Source of the DNA: Escherichia sp. E4742
GTDB lineage: Bacteria > Pseudomonadota > Gammaproteobacteria > Enterobacterales > Enterobacteriaceae
Assembly (NCBI RefSeq): GCF_005843885.1
Contig: NZ_CP040443.1
Span: 3,038,001-3,102,000, forward strand
DNA: 64,000 nt
Reading direction: 5' to 3'
The notes beneath the pieces are model-generated. The model was not told the DNA's origin. It ran no database searches and saw only the letters and a list, made by a program, of their open reading frames with translations. Shown piece by piece: positions 24,295 through 34,945 of this stretch; the stretch's first letter is position 1, and each line of letters begins with the position of its first letter. The translations under genes were made by a program, and so were the position numbers.

Positions 24295-25649
24295 TTAGCG
24301 TAACTCTTAGCCAACTTACCGATATTCTCAACGGTGAACTAAAAGGGGAAGATGTCACCCTGGATGCCGTAACGACTGACACTCGGAAACTGACGCCAGG
24401 CTGTCTGTTTGTCGCCCTGAAAGGCGAACGTTTCGATGCCCACGATTTTGCCGACCAGGCGAAAGCTGGCGGCGCAGGTGCATTACTGGTCAGCCGTCCG
24501 CTGGATATCGACCTGCCGCAGTTAATCGTTAAAGACACGCGTCTGGCATTCGGTGAACTGGCTGCATGGGTACGCCAGCAAGTTCCGGCGCGTGTGGTTG
24601 CTCTGACCGGTTCCTCCGGTAAAACCTCCGTTAAAGAGATGACTGCGGCGATTTTAAGCCAGTGCGGTAATACGCTTTATACCGCGGGCAATCTCAACAA
24701 CGACATCGGCGTGCCAATGACGCTGCTGCGCTTAACGCCGGAATACGATTACGCAGTTATCGAACTTGGCGCGAACCATCAGGGCGAAATTGCCTGGACT
24801 GTGAGTCTGACTCGCCCGGAAGCGGCGCTGGTCAACAACCTGGCGGCGGCGCATCTGGAAGGTTTCGGTTCTTTGGCTGGCGTGGCAAAAGCGAAAGGCG
24901 AAATCTTTACCGGCTTGCCGGAAAACGGTATCGCCATTATGAACGCCGACAACAACGACTGGCTGAACTGGCAGAGCGTAATTGGCTCACGCAAAGTGTG
25001 GCGTTTCTCAGCCAATGCTGCCAACAGCGATTTCACCGCCACCAATATCCATGTGACTTCGCACGGTACGGAATTTACGCTACAAACCCCAACAGGTAGT
25101 GTCGATGTTCTGCTACCGTTGCCCGGGCGTCACAATATTGCGAATGCGCTGGCAGCCGCCGCGCTCTCCATGTCCGTGGGCGCAACGCTTGATGCTATCA
25201 AAGCGGGGCTGGCAAATCTGAAAGCCGTTCCCGGGCGTCTGTTCCCCATTCAACTGGCGGAAAACCAGTTGTTGCTCGACGACTCCTACAACGCCAATGT
25301 CGGTTCAATGACCGCAGCAGTCCAGGTACTGGCTGAAATGCCTGGCTACCGCGTGCTGGTGGTGGGCGATATGGCGGAACTGGGCGCTGAAAGCGAAGCC
25401 TGCCATGTACAGGTGGGCGAAGCGGCGAAGGCAGCTGGTATTGACCGCGTGTTAAGCGTGGGTAAACAAAGCCATGCTATCAGCACCGCCAGCGGCGTTG
25501 GCGAACATTTTGCTGATAAATCCGCATTAATTGCGCGTCTTAAATCACTGATTGCAGAGCAACAGGTGATTACGATTTTAGTTAAGGGTTCACGTAGTGC
25601 CGCCATGGAAGAGGTGGTACGCGCTTTACAGGAGAATGGGACATGCTAG
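24291..25649 (+). CDS. murF: UDP-MurNAc-tripeptide:D-Ala-D-Ala ligase
   Basis: MurF completes the pentapeptide by adding D-alanyl-D-alanine. The 452-residue protein has the Mur ligase three-domain pattern with the P-loop [12 protein letters not shown] near residue 105, the central [11 protein letters not shown] segment, and [11 protein letters not shown] in the C-terminal domain. It overlaps murE by 4 bases and mraY by 7 bases, fitting tightly coupled translation in the cluster. Confidence 0.97.
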
Positions 25650-26725
25650 TTTGGCTGGCCGAACATTTGGTCAAATATTATTCCGGCTTTAACGTCTTTT
25701 CCTATCTGACGTTTCGCGCCATCGTCAGCCTGCTGACCGCGCTGTTCATCTCATTGTGGATGGGCCCGCGTATGATTGCCCATTTGCAAAAACTCTCCTT
25801 TGGTCAGGTCGTTCGTAACGATGGCCCGGAATCGCACTTTAGTAAGCGCGGTACGCCGACCATGGGCGGGATAATGATCCTGACGGCGATAGTGATCTCC
25901 GTACTGCTGTGGGCTTACCCCTCCAACCCGTACGTCTGGTGCGTACTTGTGGTGCTGGTGGGTTACGGCATCATTGGTTTTGTCGACGACTATCGCAAAG
26001 TGGTGCGTAAAGACACCAAGGGCCTGATTGCGCGCTGGAAGTATTTCTGGATGTCGGTGATCGCGCTGGGCGTCGCCTTTGCGCTGTATCTTGCCGGGAA
26101 AGACACGCCAGCAACGCAGCTGGTGGTGCCGTTCTTTAAAGATGTGATGCCGCAGCTGGGGCTGTTCTACATTCTGCTGGCTTACTTCGTCATTGTTGGT
26201 ACCGGTAACGCGGTAAACCTGACCGATGGCCTCGACGGGCTGGCGATTATGCCGACCGTATTTGTCGCCGGTGGTTTTGCGCTGGTGGCGTGGGCAACCG
26301 GCAACATGAACTTTGCCAGCTACTTGCATATACCGTATCTGCGGCACGCCGGGGAACTGGTTATTGTCTGCACCGCGATAGTCGGGGCAGGGCTGGGCTT
26401 TCTGTGGTTTAACACCTATCCGGCACAGGTATTTATGGGTGATGTCGGTTCGCTGGCGTTAGGCGGCGCGCTGGGCATTATCGCCGTACTGCTGCGTCAG
26501 GAATTCCTGCTGGTGATTATGGGCGGTGTGTTTGTGGTTGAAACCCTGTCGGTTATTTTGCAGGTCGGCTCCTTTAAACTGCGCGGGCAACGTATTTTCC
26601 GCATGGCGCCGATTCATCACCACTATGAACTGAAAGGCTGGCCGGAACCGCGCGTCATTGTGCGCTTCTGGATTATTTCGCTGATGCTGGTCCTGATTGG
26701 TCTGGCAACGCTGAAGGTACGTTAA
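25643..26725 (+). CDS. mraY: Phospho-MurNAc-pentapeptide translocase MraY
   Basis: MraY makes lipid I by transferring phospho-MurNAc-pentapeptide to undecaprenyl phosphate at the inner membrane. The 360-residue, about ten-helix protein carries the family motifs: [16 protein letters not shown] with the paired aspartates near residue 115, [10 protein letters not shown] near 190, [12 protein letters not shown] near 264, and the histidine-rich loop [11 protein letters not shown] near 325. It overlaps murF by 7 bases and murD starts 2 bases after its stop. Confidence 0.97.
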
Positions 26726-26727
26726 TC

Positions 26728-28044
26728 ATGGCTGATTACCAGGGTAAAAATGTCGTTATTATCGGCCTGGGCCTCACCGGGCTTTCCTGCGTGGACTTTT
26801 TCCTTGCTCGCGGCGTGACGCCGCGCGTTATGGATACACGTATGACACCGCCTGGCCTGGATAAATTACCCGAAACGGTGGAACGTCACACTGGCGGTCT
26901 TAATGACGAGTGGCTGATGGCAGCCGATCTGATCGTCGCCAGCCCCGGCATTGCGCTGGCGCATCCGTCCCTAAGCGCCGCTGCCGATGCCGGAATTGAA
27001 ATTGTTGGCGATATCGAACTGTTCTGCCGCGAAGCGCAGGCACCGATTGTGGCGATCACCGGTTCTAACGGCAAAAGCACTGTCACCACCTTAGTGGGCG
27101 AAATGGCGAAAGCAGCAGGTGTTAACGTCGGCGTGGGTGGCAACATTGGCCTGCCTGCGTTGATGTTGCTGGATGCCGAGTGCGAACTGTACGTGCTGGA
27201 ACTATCGAGCTTCCAGCTGGAAACCACCTCCAGCTTACAGGCGGTGGCGGCGACCATTCTGAACGTGACTGAAGATCATATGGATCGCTATCCGTTTGGA
27301 TTGCAGCAATATCGTGCGGCAAAACTGCGCATTTACGAAAATGCGAAAGTGTGTGTCGTCAATGCCGATGATGCCTTAACGATGCCGATTCGCGGTGCGG
27401 ATGAACGTTGCGTCAGCTTTGGCGTCAACATGGGTGACTATCACCTGAATCATCAGCAGGGCGAAACCTGGCTGCGAGTGAAAGGCGAGAAAGTGTTGAA
27501 CGTGAAAGAGATGAAACTTTCCGGACAACACAACTATACCAATGCGCTGGCAGCGCTGGCGCTGGCTGATGCCGCAGGGTTACCGCGCGCCAGCAGCCTG
27601 AAAGCGTTAACCACGTTCACTGGTCTGCCGCATCGTTTTGAAGTGGTGCTGGAGCATAACGGCGTGCGCTGGATTAACGATTCGAAAGCCACCAACGTCG
27701 GGAGTACAGAGGCGGCGCTGAACGGCTTGCAGGTAGACGGTACGCTGCATTTATTGCTGGGCGGTGATGGTAAATCGGCGGATTTCAGTCCACTGGCGCG
27801 CTATCTGAATGGCGACAACGTGCGTTTGTACTGTTTTGGTCGTGATGGCGCCCAGTTAGCGGCACTGCGACCGGAAGTGGCAGAGCAAACCGAAACCATG
27901 GAGCAGGCGATGCTCTTGCTGGCGCCACGCGTGCAGCCAGGGGATATGGTGCTGTTGTCACCAGCCTGTGCCAGCCTCGATCAGTTCAAGAACTTTGAAC
28001 AACGGGGCAATGAGTTCGCCCGTCTGGCGAAGGAGTTAGGTTGA
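26728..28044 (+). CDS. murD: UDP-MurNAc-L-alanine:D-glutamate ligase
   Basis: MurD adds D-glutamate to UDP-MurNAc-L-alanine. The 438 residues show an N-terminal Rossmann-like UDP-binding domain (VVIIGLGLTGLS), the ATP loop ITGSNGKSTVTTL near residue 111, and NDSKATNVGSTEAAL in the C-terminal domain. Its stop codon shares one base with the ftsW start (TGATG). Position between mraY and ftsW is the conserved cluster order. Confidence 0.97.
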   Translation: MADYQGKNVVIIGLGLTGLSCVDFFLARGVTPRVMDTRMTPPGLDKLPETVERHTGGLNDEWLMAADLIVASPGIALAHPSLSAAADAGIEIVGDIELFCREAQAPIVAITGSNGKSTVTTLVGEMAKAAGVNVGVGGNIGLPALMLLDAECELYVLELSSFQLETTSSLQAVAATILNVTEDHMDRYPFGLQQYRAAKLRIYENAKVCVVNADDALTMPIRGADERCVSFGVNMGDYHLNHQQGETWLRVKGEKVLNVKEMKLSGQHNYTNALAALALADAAGLPRASSLKALTTFTGLPHRFEVVLEHNGVRWINDSKATNVGSTEAALNGLQVDGTLHLLLGGDGKSADFSPLARYLNGDNVRLYCFGRDGAQLAALRPEVAEQTETMEQAMLLLAPRVQPGDMVLLSPACASLDQFKNFEQRGNEFARLAKELG

Positions 28045-29288
28045 TGCGTTTATCTCTCCCTCGCCTGAAAATGCCGCGCCTGCCAGGACTCAGTATCCTG
28101 GTCTGGATCTCCACGGCGCTTAAAGGCTGGGTGATGGGCTCGCGGGAAAAAGATACCGACAGCCTGATCATGTACGATCGCACCTTGCTGTGGCTGACCT
28201 TCGGCCTCGCGGCGATCGGCTTTATCATGGTGACTTCGGCGTCAATGCCCATTGGGCAGCGCTTAACCAACGATCCGTTTTTCTTCGCGAAGCGTGATGG
28301 CGTTTATCTGATCCTGGCGTTCATTCTGGCGATCATTACGCTGCGTCTGCCGATGGAGTTCTGGCAACGTTACAGCGCCACGATGCTGCTTGGATCAATC
28401 ATCCTGCTGATGATCGTGCTGGTGGTAGGTAGCTCAGTTAAAGGGGCATCACGTTGGATCGATCTCGGCCTGCTGCGTATTCAGCCTGCGGAGCTGACCA
28501 AGCTGTCGCTGTTTTGTTACATCGCCAACTATCTGGTGCGCAAAGGCGACGAAGTACGTAATAACCTGCGCGGCTTCCTGAAACCGATGGGCGTGATTCT
28601 GGTGCTGGCAGTGTTGCTGCTGGCGCAGCCTGACCTTGGTACGGTAGTGGTGTTGTTTGTGACTACTCTGGCGATGCTGTTCCTGGCAGGGGCAAAATTG
28701 TGGCAGTTCATCGCCATTATTGGCATGGGGATTTCAGCGGTTGTGCTGCTGATCCTCGCCGAGCCGTACCGTATTCGTCGTGTTACTGCGTTCTGGAACC
28801 CGTGGGAAGATCCCTTCGGTAGCGGCTATCAGTTAACGCAATCCCTGATGGCGTTTGGTCGTGGCGAACTGTGGGGGCAAGGTTTAGGCAATTCGGTACA
28901 AAAACTGGAGTATCTGCCAGAAGCGCACACTGACTTCATTTTCGCCATTATCGGCGAAGAACTGGGGTATATCGGTGTGGTGCTGGCGCTTTTAATGGTA
29001 TTCTTCGTCGCTTTTCGTGCGATGTCGATTGGCCGTAAAGCGTTAGAAATTGACCACCGTTTTTCCGGTTTTCTCGCCTGTTCAATTGGTATCTGGTTTA
29101 GCTTCCAGGCGCTGGTTAACGTAGGCGCGGCAGCGGGGATGTTGCCAACTAAAGGTCTGACATTACCGCTGATCAGTTACGGGGGTTCAAGCTTACTGAT
29201 TATGTCGACAGCCATCATGATGCTGTTACGTATTGATTATGAAACACGTCTGGAGAAAGCGCAGGCGTTTGTACGAGGTTCTCGATGA
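28044..29288 (+). CDS. ftsW: Septal peptidoglycan glycosyltransferase FtsW
   Basis: FtsW is the SEDS-family glycan polymerase that works with FtsI at the septum. The 414-residue protein has about ten membrane helices and the large periplasmic loop containing FWNPWEDPFGSGYQLTQSLM, with the conserved SEDS aspartate in LPEAHTDFIFAIIGEELG. The ATG at 28044 overlaps the murD stop; an in-frame TTG one codon earlier is a possible alternative. It overlaps murG by 4 bases. Confidence 0.97.
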   Translation: MRLSLPRLKMPRLPGLSILVWISTALKGWVMGSREKDTDSLIMYDRTLLWLTFGLAAIGFIMVTSASMPIGQRLTNDPFFFAKRDGVYLILAFILAIITLRLPMEFWQRYSATMLLGSIILLMIVLVVGSSVKGASRWIDLGLLRIQPAELTKLSLFCYIANYLVRKGDEVRNNLRGFLKPMGVILVLAVLLLAQPDLGTVVVLFVTTLAMLFLAGAKLWQFIAIIGMGISAVVLLILAEPYRIRRVTAFWNPWEDPFGSGYQLTQSLMAFGRGELWGQGLGNSVQKLEYLPEAHTDFIFAIIGEELGYIGVVLALLMVFFVAFRAMSIGRKALEIDHRFSGFLACSIGIWFSFQALVNVGAAAGMLPTKGLTLPLISYGGSSLLIMSTAIMMLLRIDYETRLEKAQAFVRGSR

Positions 29289-30352
29289 GTGGTAAAGGGA
29301 AGCGATTAATGGTGATGGCAGGCGGTACTGGCGGGCATGTGTTCCCGGGACTGGCTGTTGCACACCATTTAATGGCCCAGGGGTGGCAAGTTCGCTGGCT
29401 GGGTACTGCCGATCGTATGGAAGCGGACTTAGTGCCGAAGCACGGTATCGAGATCGACTTTATTCGTATTTCTGGTCTGCGCGGCAAGGGTATTAAAGCG
29501 TTGCTCGCGGCTCCGCTGCGGATCTTTAACGCCTGGCGTCAGGCGCGGGCGATTATGAAAGCTTACAAGCCCGATGTGGTGCTCGGTATGGGCGGCTATG
29601 TTTCCGGGCCTGGTGGTCTGGCAGCATGGTCGTTAGGCATTCCGGTCGTACTTCACGAACAAAACGGCATTGCTGGCTTGACCAATAAATGGCTGGCGAA
29701 AATTGCTACCAAAGTGATGCAGGCGTTTCCGGGGGCTTTCCCTGATGCCGAAGTTGTTGGTAACCCAGTGCGTACTGATGTGCTGGCGCTGCCGTTGCCA
29801 CAGCAGCGTATGGCTGACCGTGAAGGTCCGGTTCGTGTTCTGGTGGTGGGTGGTTCCCAGGGAGCGCGCATCCTTAACCAGACAATGCCGCAGGTTGCAG
29901 CAAAGCTGGGTGATTCAGTCACTATCTGGCATCAGAGCGGCAAAGGTTCGCAACAAACCGTTGAACAGGCTTATGCCGAAGCGGGGCAACCGCAGCATAA
30001 AGTGACGGAATTTATTGATGATATGGCGGCGGCCTATGCGTGGGCGGATGTCGTCGTTTGCCGCTCTGGCGCGTTGACGGTGAGTGAAATCGCTGCGGCA
30101 GGGCTACCGGCGTTGTTTGTGCCGTTTCAACATAAAGACCGCCAACAGTACTGGAATGCGCTGCCGCTGGAAAAAGCGGGCGCGGCCAAAATTATCGAGC
30201 AGCCGCAGCTTACTGTGGATGCCGTCGCCAACACCCTGGCCGGGTGGTCGCGAGAAACCTTATTAACCATGGCAGAACGCGCCCGAGCTGCATCCATTCC
30301 GGATGCCACCGAGCGAGTGGCAAATGAAGTGAGCCGGGCTGCCCGGGCGTAA
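29285..30352 (+). CDS. murG: UDP-GlcNAc:lipid I transferase MurG
   Basis: MurG adds GlcNAc to lipid I, forming lipid II on the cytoplasmic face of the membrane. The 355-residue GT-B enzyme has the glycine-rich loops MAGGTGGHVFPGLAVA (residues 12-27) and GGYVSGPGGLAAW, a third G loop VVGGSQGARILN, and the UDP-GlcNAc-binding segment CRSGALTVSEIAAAGLP. It overlaps ftsW by 4 bases; a 53-base spacer with a small hairpin follows before murC. Confidence 0.97.
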   Translation: MSGKGKRLMVMAGGTGGHVFPGLAVAHHLMAQGWQVRWLGTADRMEADLVPKHGIEIDFIRISGLRGKGIKALLAAPLRIFNAWRQARAIMKAYKPDVVLGMGGYVSGPGGLAAWSLGIPVVLHEQNGIAGLTNKWLAKIATKVMQAFPGAFPDAEVVGNPVRTDVLALPLPQQRMADREGPVRVLVVGGSQGARILNQTMPQVAAKLGDSVTIWHQSGKGSQQTVEQAYAEAGQPQHKVTEFIDDMAAAYAWADVVVCRSGALTVSEIAAAGLPALFVPFQHKDRQQYWNALPLEKAGAAKIIEQPQLTVDAVANTLAGWSRETLLTMAERARAASIPDATERVANEVSRAARA

Positions 30353-30358
30353 TTGTAG

Positions 30359-30375
30359 CGATGCCTTTTGCATCG
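30359..30375 (+). other. Small hairpin in the murG-murC spacer
   Basis: CGATGC and GCATCG (30359-30364, 30370-30375) form a perfect 6-bp stem with the loop CTTTT, starting 7 bases after the murG stop. It has no T run and lies in one of the few real gaps of the cluster. It could be a processing or stabilising element; its function is unknown to me. Confidence 0.5.
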
Positions 30376-30405
30376 TATGAATTTGAGAAGTTAATGGCGT
30401 AAAGA

Positions 30406-31881
30406 ATGAATACACAACAATTGGCAAAACTGCGTTCCATCGTGCCTGAAATGCGTCGCGTTCGGCACATACACTTTGTCGGCATCGGTGGTGCCGGTAT
30501 GGGCGGTATTGCCGAAGTTCTGGCCAATGAAGGGTATCAGATCAGTGGTTCCGATTTAGCGCCAAACCCAGTCACGCAACAGTTAACGAATCTGGGAGCG
30601 ACGATTTACTTCAACCATCGCCCGGAAAACGTGCGTGATGCCAGTGTGGTCGTAGTTTCCAGCGCGATTTCTGCCGATAACCCGGAAATTGTTGCCGCTC
30701 ATGAGGCACGTATTCCGGTTATTCGCCGTGCTGAAATGTTGGCAGAGTTAATGCGTTTTCGTCATGGCATCGCTATTGCCGGGACGCATGGTAAAACCAC
30801 GACCACCGCGATGGTTTCCAGCATCTACGCAGAAGCGGGCCTCGACCCGACCTTCGTGAACGGTGGGCTGGTAAAAGCGGCGGGTGTTCATGCACGTTTA
30901 GGCCACGGTCGTTACCTGATTGCTGAAGCGGATGAGAGCGATGCATCGTTCCTGCATCTGCAACCGATGGTAGCGATTGTCACTAATATCGAAGCCGACC
31001 ATATGGATACCTACCAGGGCGACTTTGAGAATTTAAAACAGACCTTTATTAATTTTCTGCACAACCTGCCGTTTTACGGTCGTGCGGTGATGTGTGTTGA
31101 CGATCCGGTAATTCGCGAATTGTTACCGCGTGTAGGCCGTCAAACCACCACTTATGGCTTCAGCGAAGATGCTGACGTGCGTGTGGAAGATTATCAGCAG
31201 ATTGGCCCGCAGGGACACTTTACGCTGCTGCGTCAGGACAAAGAGCCAATGCGCGTTACACTGAATGCGCCAGGTCGTCACAATGCCCTGAATGCTGCCG
31301 CTGCCGTTGCGGTCGCCACGGAAGAGGGGATTGAAGATGAGGCTATTTTGCGTGCGCTGGAGAGTTTCCAGGGGACCGGACGCCGCTTTGATTTCCTTGG
31401 TGAATTTCCATTGGAACCTGTGAATGGTAAAAGCGGTACGGCAATGCTGGTTGATGACTATGGTCACCACCCGACCGAAGTTGACGCGACTATTAAAGCG
31501 GCGCGTGCAGGTTGGCCGGATAAAAACCTGGTGATGCTGTTTCAGCCGCACCGTTTCACCCGTACGCGCGACCTGTATGACGATTTTGCCAATGTGCTGA
31601 CTCAGGTGGATACCCTGCTGATGCTGGAAGTGTATCCGGCAGGGGAAGCGCCTATTCCGGGAGCGGACAGTCGTTCGTTGTGTCGTACAATCCGTGGCCG
31701 TGGGAAAATTGATCCGATTCTGGTGCCGGACCCAGCGCAGGTGGCCGAGATGTTAGCACCAGTATTAACTGGTAACGACCTGATCCTCGTTCAGGGGGCA
31801 GGAAATATCGGAAAAATTGCCCGATCTTTAGCTGAAATCAAACTGAAGCCGCAAACTACGGAGGAAGAGCAACATGACTGA
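30406..31881 (+). CDS. murC: UDP-MurNAc:L-alanine ligase
   Basis: MurC performs the first peptide-adding step on UDP-MurNAc. The 491 residues show the N-terminal dinucleotide-like loop HFVGIGGAGMGGIAEVL, the ATP loop IAGTHGKTTTTAMVSSI near residue 125, EADESDASFLHL, and DDYGHHPTEVDAT in the C-terminal domain. It overlaps ddlB by 8 bases. Confidence 0.97.
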   Translation: MNTQQLAKLRSIVPEMRRVRHIHFVGIGGAGMGGIAEVLANEGYQISGSDLAPNPVTQQLTNLGATIYFNHRPENVRDASVVVVSSAISADNPEIVAAHEARIPVIRRAEMLAELMRFRHGIAIAGTHGKTTTTAMVSSIYAEAGLDPTFVNGGLVKAAGVHARLGHGRYLIAEADESDASFLHLQPMVAIVTNIEADHMDTYQGDFENLKQTFINFLHNLPFYGRAVMCVDDPVIRELLPRVGRQTTTYGFSEDADVRVEDYQQIGPQGHFTLLRQDKEPMRVTLNAPGRHNALNAAAAVAVATEEGIEDEAILRALESFQGTGRRFDFLGEFPLEPVNGKSGTAMLVDDYGHHPTEVDATIKAARAGWPDKNLVMLFQPHRFTRTRDLYDDFANVLTQVDTLLMLEVYPAGEAPIPGADSRSLCRTIRGRGKIDPILVPDPAQVAEMLAPVLTGNDLILVQGAGNIGKIARSLAEIKLKPQTTEEEQHD

Positions 31882-32794
31882 TAAAATCGCGGTCCTGTTG
31901 GGCGGGACCTCCGCAGAGCGGGAAGTTTCTCTGAATTCTGGCGCGGCAGTGTTAGCTGGGCTGCGTGAAGGCGGTATTGACGCGTATCCTGTCGACCCGA
32001 AAGAAATCGACGTAACGCAACTGAAGTCGATGGGCTTTCAGAAAGTGTTTATCGCTCTGCACGGTCGCGGTGGTGAAGATGGCACGCTGCAGGGTATGCT
32101 CGAGCTGATGGGCTTGCCTTATACCGGCAGTGGAGTGATGGCATCTGCGCTTTCAATGGATAAACTACGCAGCAAACTGCTTTGGCAGGGCGCTGGTTTA
32201 CCGGTAGCGCCGTGGGTAGCATTAACCCGCGCAGAGTTTGAAAAAGGCATTAGTGATAAGCAGTTAGCAGAAATTTCTGCCTTAGGTTTGCCGCTTATCG
32301 TCAAGCCGAGCCGCGAAGGTTCCAGTGTGGGAATGTCAAAAGTAGTAGCAGAAAATGCTCTGCAAGATGCATTAAGATTGGCATTTCAGCACGATGAAGA
32401 AGTATTGATTGAAAAATGGCTAAGTGGGCCGGAGTTTACGGTTGCGATACTCGGTGAAGAAATTTTACCGTCAATACGTATTCAACCCGCTGGAACCTTC
32501 TATGATTATGAGGCGAAGTATCTCTCTGATGAGACACAGTATTTCTGCCCAGCAGGTTTAGAAGTGGCTCAAGAGGCAAATTTGCAGGCATTAGTGCTGA
32601 AAGCATGGACGACTTTAGGATGCAAAGGATGGGGGCGTATAGACGTCATGCTGGACAGCGATGGACAGTTTTATCTGCTGGAAGCTAATACCTCACCGGG
32701 TATGACCAGTCACAGTCTGGTGCCGATGGCGGCACGTCAGGCGGGTATGAGCTTCTCGCAGTTGGTAGTACGAATTCTGGAACTGGCGGACTAA
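31874..32794 (+). CDS. ddlB: D-alanine:D-alanine ligase B
   Basis: DdlB makes the D-Ala-D-Ala dipeptide used by MurF. The 306-residue ATP-grasp protein has the signature HGRGGEDGTLQGMLELMGLP near residue 63, the KPSREGSSVGMSKV phosphate loop near 144, and the catalytic GRIDVMLDSDGQFYLLEANT segment near 255. Its 3' part is known in E. coli to contain promoters for ftsQAZ, including the growth-phase ftsQp1; I did not delimit them here. ftsQ follows after 1 base. Confidence 0.97.
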   Translation: MTDKIAVLLGGTSAEREVSLNSGAAVLAGLREGGIDAYPVDPKEIDVTQLKSMGFQKVFIALHGRGGEDGTLQGMLELMGLPYTGSGVMASALSMDKLRSKLLWQGAGLPVAPWVALTRAEFEKGISDKQLAEISALGLPLIVKPSREGSSVGMSKVVAENALQDALRLAFQHDEEVLIEKWLSGPEFTVAILGEEILPSIRIQPAGTFYDYEAKYLSDETQYFCPAGLEVAQEANLQALVLKAWTTLGCKGWGRIDVMLDSDGQFYLLEANTSPGMTSHSLVPMAARQAGMSFSQLVVRILELAD

Positions 32795-32795
32795 T

Positions 32796-33626
32796 ATGTC
32801 GCAGGCTGCTCTGAACACGCGAAACAGTGAAGAAGAGATTTCTTCTCACCGCAATAATGGAACGCGTCTGGCGGGGATCCTTTTCCTGCTGACCGTTTTA
32901 ACGACAGTGTTGGTGAGCGGCTGGGTCGTGTTGGGCTGGATGGAAGATGCGCAACGCCTGCCGCTCTCAAAGCTGGTGTTGACCGGTGAACGCCATTACA
33001 CGCGTAATGACGATATCCGGCAGTCGATCCTGGCATTGGGTGAGCCAGGTACCTTTATGACCCAGGATGTAAACATCATCCAGACGCAAATTGAACAACG
33101 CCTGCCGTGGATTAAGCAGGTGAGCGTCAGAAAGCAGTGGCCTGATGAATTGAAGATTCATCTGGTTGAATATGTGCCGATTGCGCGTTGGAATGATCAG
33201 CATATGGTTGACGCCGAAGGAAACACCTTCAGCGTTCCGCCAGATCGCACCAGCAAGCAGGTGCTCCCAATGTTGTATGGTCCGGAAGGCAGCGCAAATG
33301 AAGTGTTGCAGGGTTATCGCGAAATGGGGCAGATGCTGGCAAAGGACAGATTTACTCTGAAGGAAGCGGCGATGACCGCGCGGCGTTCCTGGCAGTTGAC
33401 GCTGAATAACGATATTAAGCTCAATCTTGGCCGGGGCGATACGATGAAACGTTTGGCTCGCTTTGTAGAACTTTATCCGGTTTTACAGCAGCAGGCGCAA
33501 ACCGATGGCAAACGGATTAGCTACGTTGATTTGCGTTATGACTCTGGTGCGGCAGTCGGCTGGGCGCCCTTGCCGCCAGAGGAATCTACTCAGCAACAAA
33601 ATCAGGCACAGGCAGAACAACAATGA
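32796..33626 (+). CDS. ftsQ: Cell division protein FtsQ
   Basis: FtsQ is a bitopic divisome protein that recruits FtsL-FtsB. The 276 residues have a short cytoplasmic tail, one membrane helix (about residues 25-48, LAGILFLLTVLTTVLVSGWV), then a periplasmic POTRA domain beginning LSKLVLTGERHYT and a beta domain. The last residues are a glutamine-rich tail. It overlaps ftsA by 4 bases. Confidence 0.97.
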   Translation: MSQAALNTRNSEEEISSHRNNGTRLAGILFLLTVLTTVLVSGWVVLGWMEDAQRLPLSKLVLTGERHYTRNDDIRQSILALGEPGTFMTQDVNIIQTQIEQRLPWIKQVSVRKQWPDELKIHLVEYVPIARWNDQHMVDAEGNTFSVPPDRTSKQVLPMLYGPEGSANEVLQGYREMGQMLAKDRFTLKEAAMTARRSWQLTLNNDIKLNLGRGDTMKRLARFVELYPVLQQQAQTDGKRISYVDLRYDSGAAVGWAPLPPEESTQQQNQAQAEQQ

Positions 33627-34885
33627 TCAAGGCGACGGACAGAAAACTGGTAGTAGGACTGGAGATTGGTACCGCGAAGGTTGCCGCTTTAGTAGGGGAA
33701 GTTCTGCCCGACGGTATGGTCAATATCATTGGTGTGGGCAGCTGCCCGTCACGTGGTATGGATAAAGGCGGGGTGAACGACCTCGAATCCGTGGTCAAGT
33801 GCGTACAGCGCGCCATTGACCAGGCAGAATTGATGGCAGATTGTCAGATCTCTTCGGTATATCTGGCGCTTTCTGGTAAGCACATCAGCTGCCAGAATGA
33901 AATTGGTATGGTGCCTATTTCTGAAGAAGAAGTGACACAAGAAGATGTAGAAAATGTCGTCCATACCGCGAAATCGGTGCGTGTGCGTGATGAACATCGT
34001 GTGCTGCATGTGATCCCGCAAGAGTATGCGATTGACTATCAGGAAGGGATCAAAAATCCGGTAGGACTTTCTGGCGTGCGTATGCAGGCAAAAGTGCACC
34101 TGATCACATGTCACAACGATATGGCAAAAAACATTGTGAAAGCCGTTGAACGTTGTGGCCTGAAAGTTGACCAACTGATATTTGCCGGACTGGCATCAAG
34201 TTATTCGGTATTGACGGAAGACGAACGTGAACTGGGCGTCTGCGTCGTCGATATCGGTGGTGGTACAATGGATATCGCCGTTTATACTGGCGGGGCATTG
34301 CGTCACACCAAGGTAATTCCTTATGCTGGCAATGTCGTGACCAGTGATATCGCTTATGCCTTTGGGACACCGCCAAGCGACGCCGAAGCGATTAAAGTTC
34401 GTCATGGCTGCGCGCTGGGTTCCATCGTCGGTAAAGACGAGAGCGTGGAAGTGCCGAGTGTAGGTGGTCGTCCGCCGCGTAGTCTGCAACGTCAGACTCT
34501 GGCGGAGGTGATTGAGCCGCGCTATACCGAGCTGCTCAACCTGGTCAACGAAGAGATATTGCAGCTGCAGGAAAAGCTTCGCCAACAAGGCGTAAAGCAT
34601 CACCTGGCTGCGGGTATTGTATTAACCGGTGGCGCGGCGCAGATCGAAGGTCTTGCCGCCTGCGCTCAACGCGTGTTTCATACGCAGGTGCGTATCGGCG
34701 CGCCGCTGAATATCACCGGTTTAACGGATTACGCTCAGGAGCCGTATTATTCAACGGCAGTGGGATTGCTTCATTACGGGAAAGAGTCACATCTTAACGG
34801 TGAAGCGGAAGTTGAAAAACGTGTTACAGCATCTGTTGGCTCGTGGATCAAGCGACTCAATAGTTGGCTGCGAAAAGAATTTTAA
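33623..34885 (+). CDS. ftsA: Cell division actin-like protein FtsA
   Basis: FtsA tethers FtsZ to the membrane and signals to the divisome. The 420-residue actin-fold protein starts with the phosphate-1 motif VVGLEIGTAKVAALVGE, has VCVVDIGGGTMDIAVY (phosphate 2) near residue 205 and GIVLTGGAAQIEGLAA near 335. The C-terminal amphipathic membrane-targeting helix GSWIKRLNSWLRKEF is intact. In E. coli several ftsZ promoters lie inside this gene. Confidence 0.97.
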   Translation: MIKATDRKLVVGLEIGTAKVAALVGEVLPDGMVNIIGVGSCPSRGMDKGGVNDLESVVKCVQRAIDQAELMADCQISSVYLALSGKHISCQNEIGMVPISEEEVTQEDVENVVHTAKSVRVRDEHRVLHVIPQEYAIDYQEGIKNPVGLSGVRMQAKVHLITCHNDMAKNIVKAVERCGLKVDQLIFAGLASSYSVLTEDERELGVCVVDIGGGTMDIAVYTGGALRHTKVIPYAGNVVTSDIAYAFGTPPSDAEAIKVRHGCALGSIVGKDESVEVPSVGGRPPRSLQRQTLAEVIEPRYTELLNLVNEEILQLQEKLRQQGVKHHLAAGIVLTGGAAQIEGLAACAQRVFHTQVRIGAPLNITGLTDYAQEPYYSTAVGLLHYGKESHLNGEAEVEKRVTASVGSWIKRLNSWLRKEF

Positions 34886-34945
34886 TTTTTATGAGGCCGG
34901 CGGTGATTACGGCCTCAGGCGACAGGCACATATCGGAGAGAAACT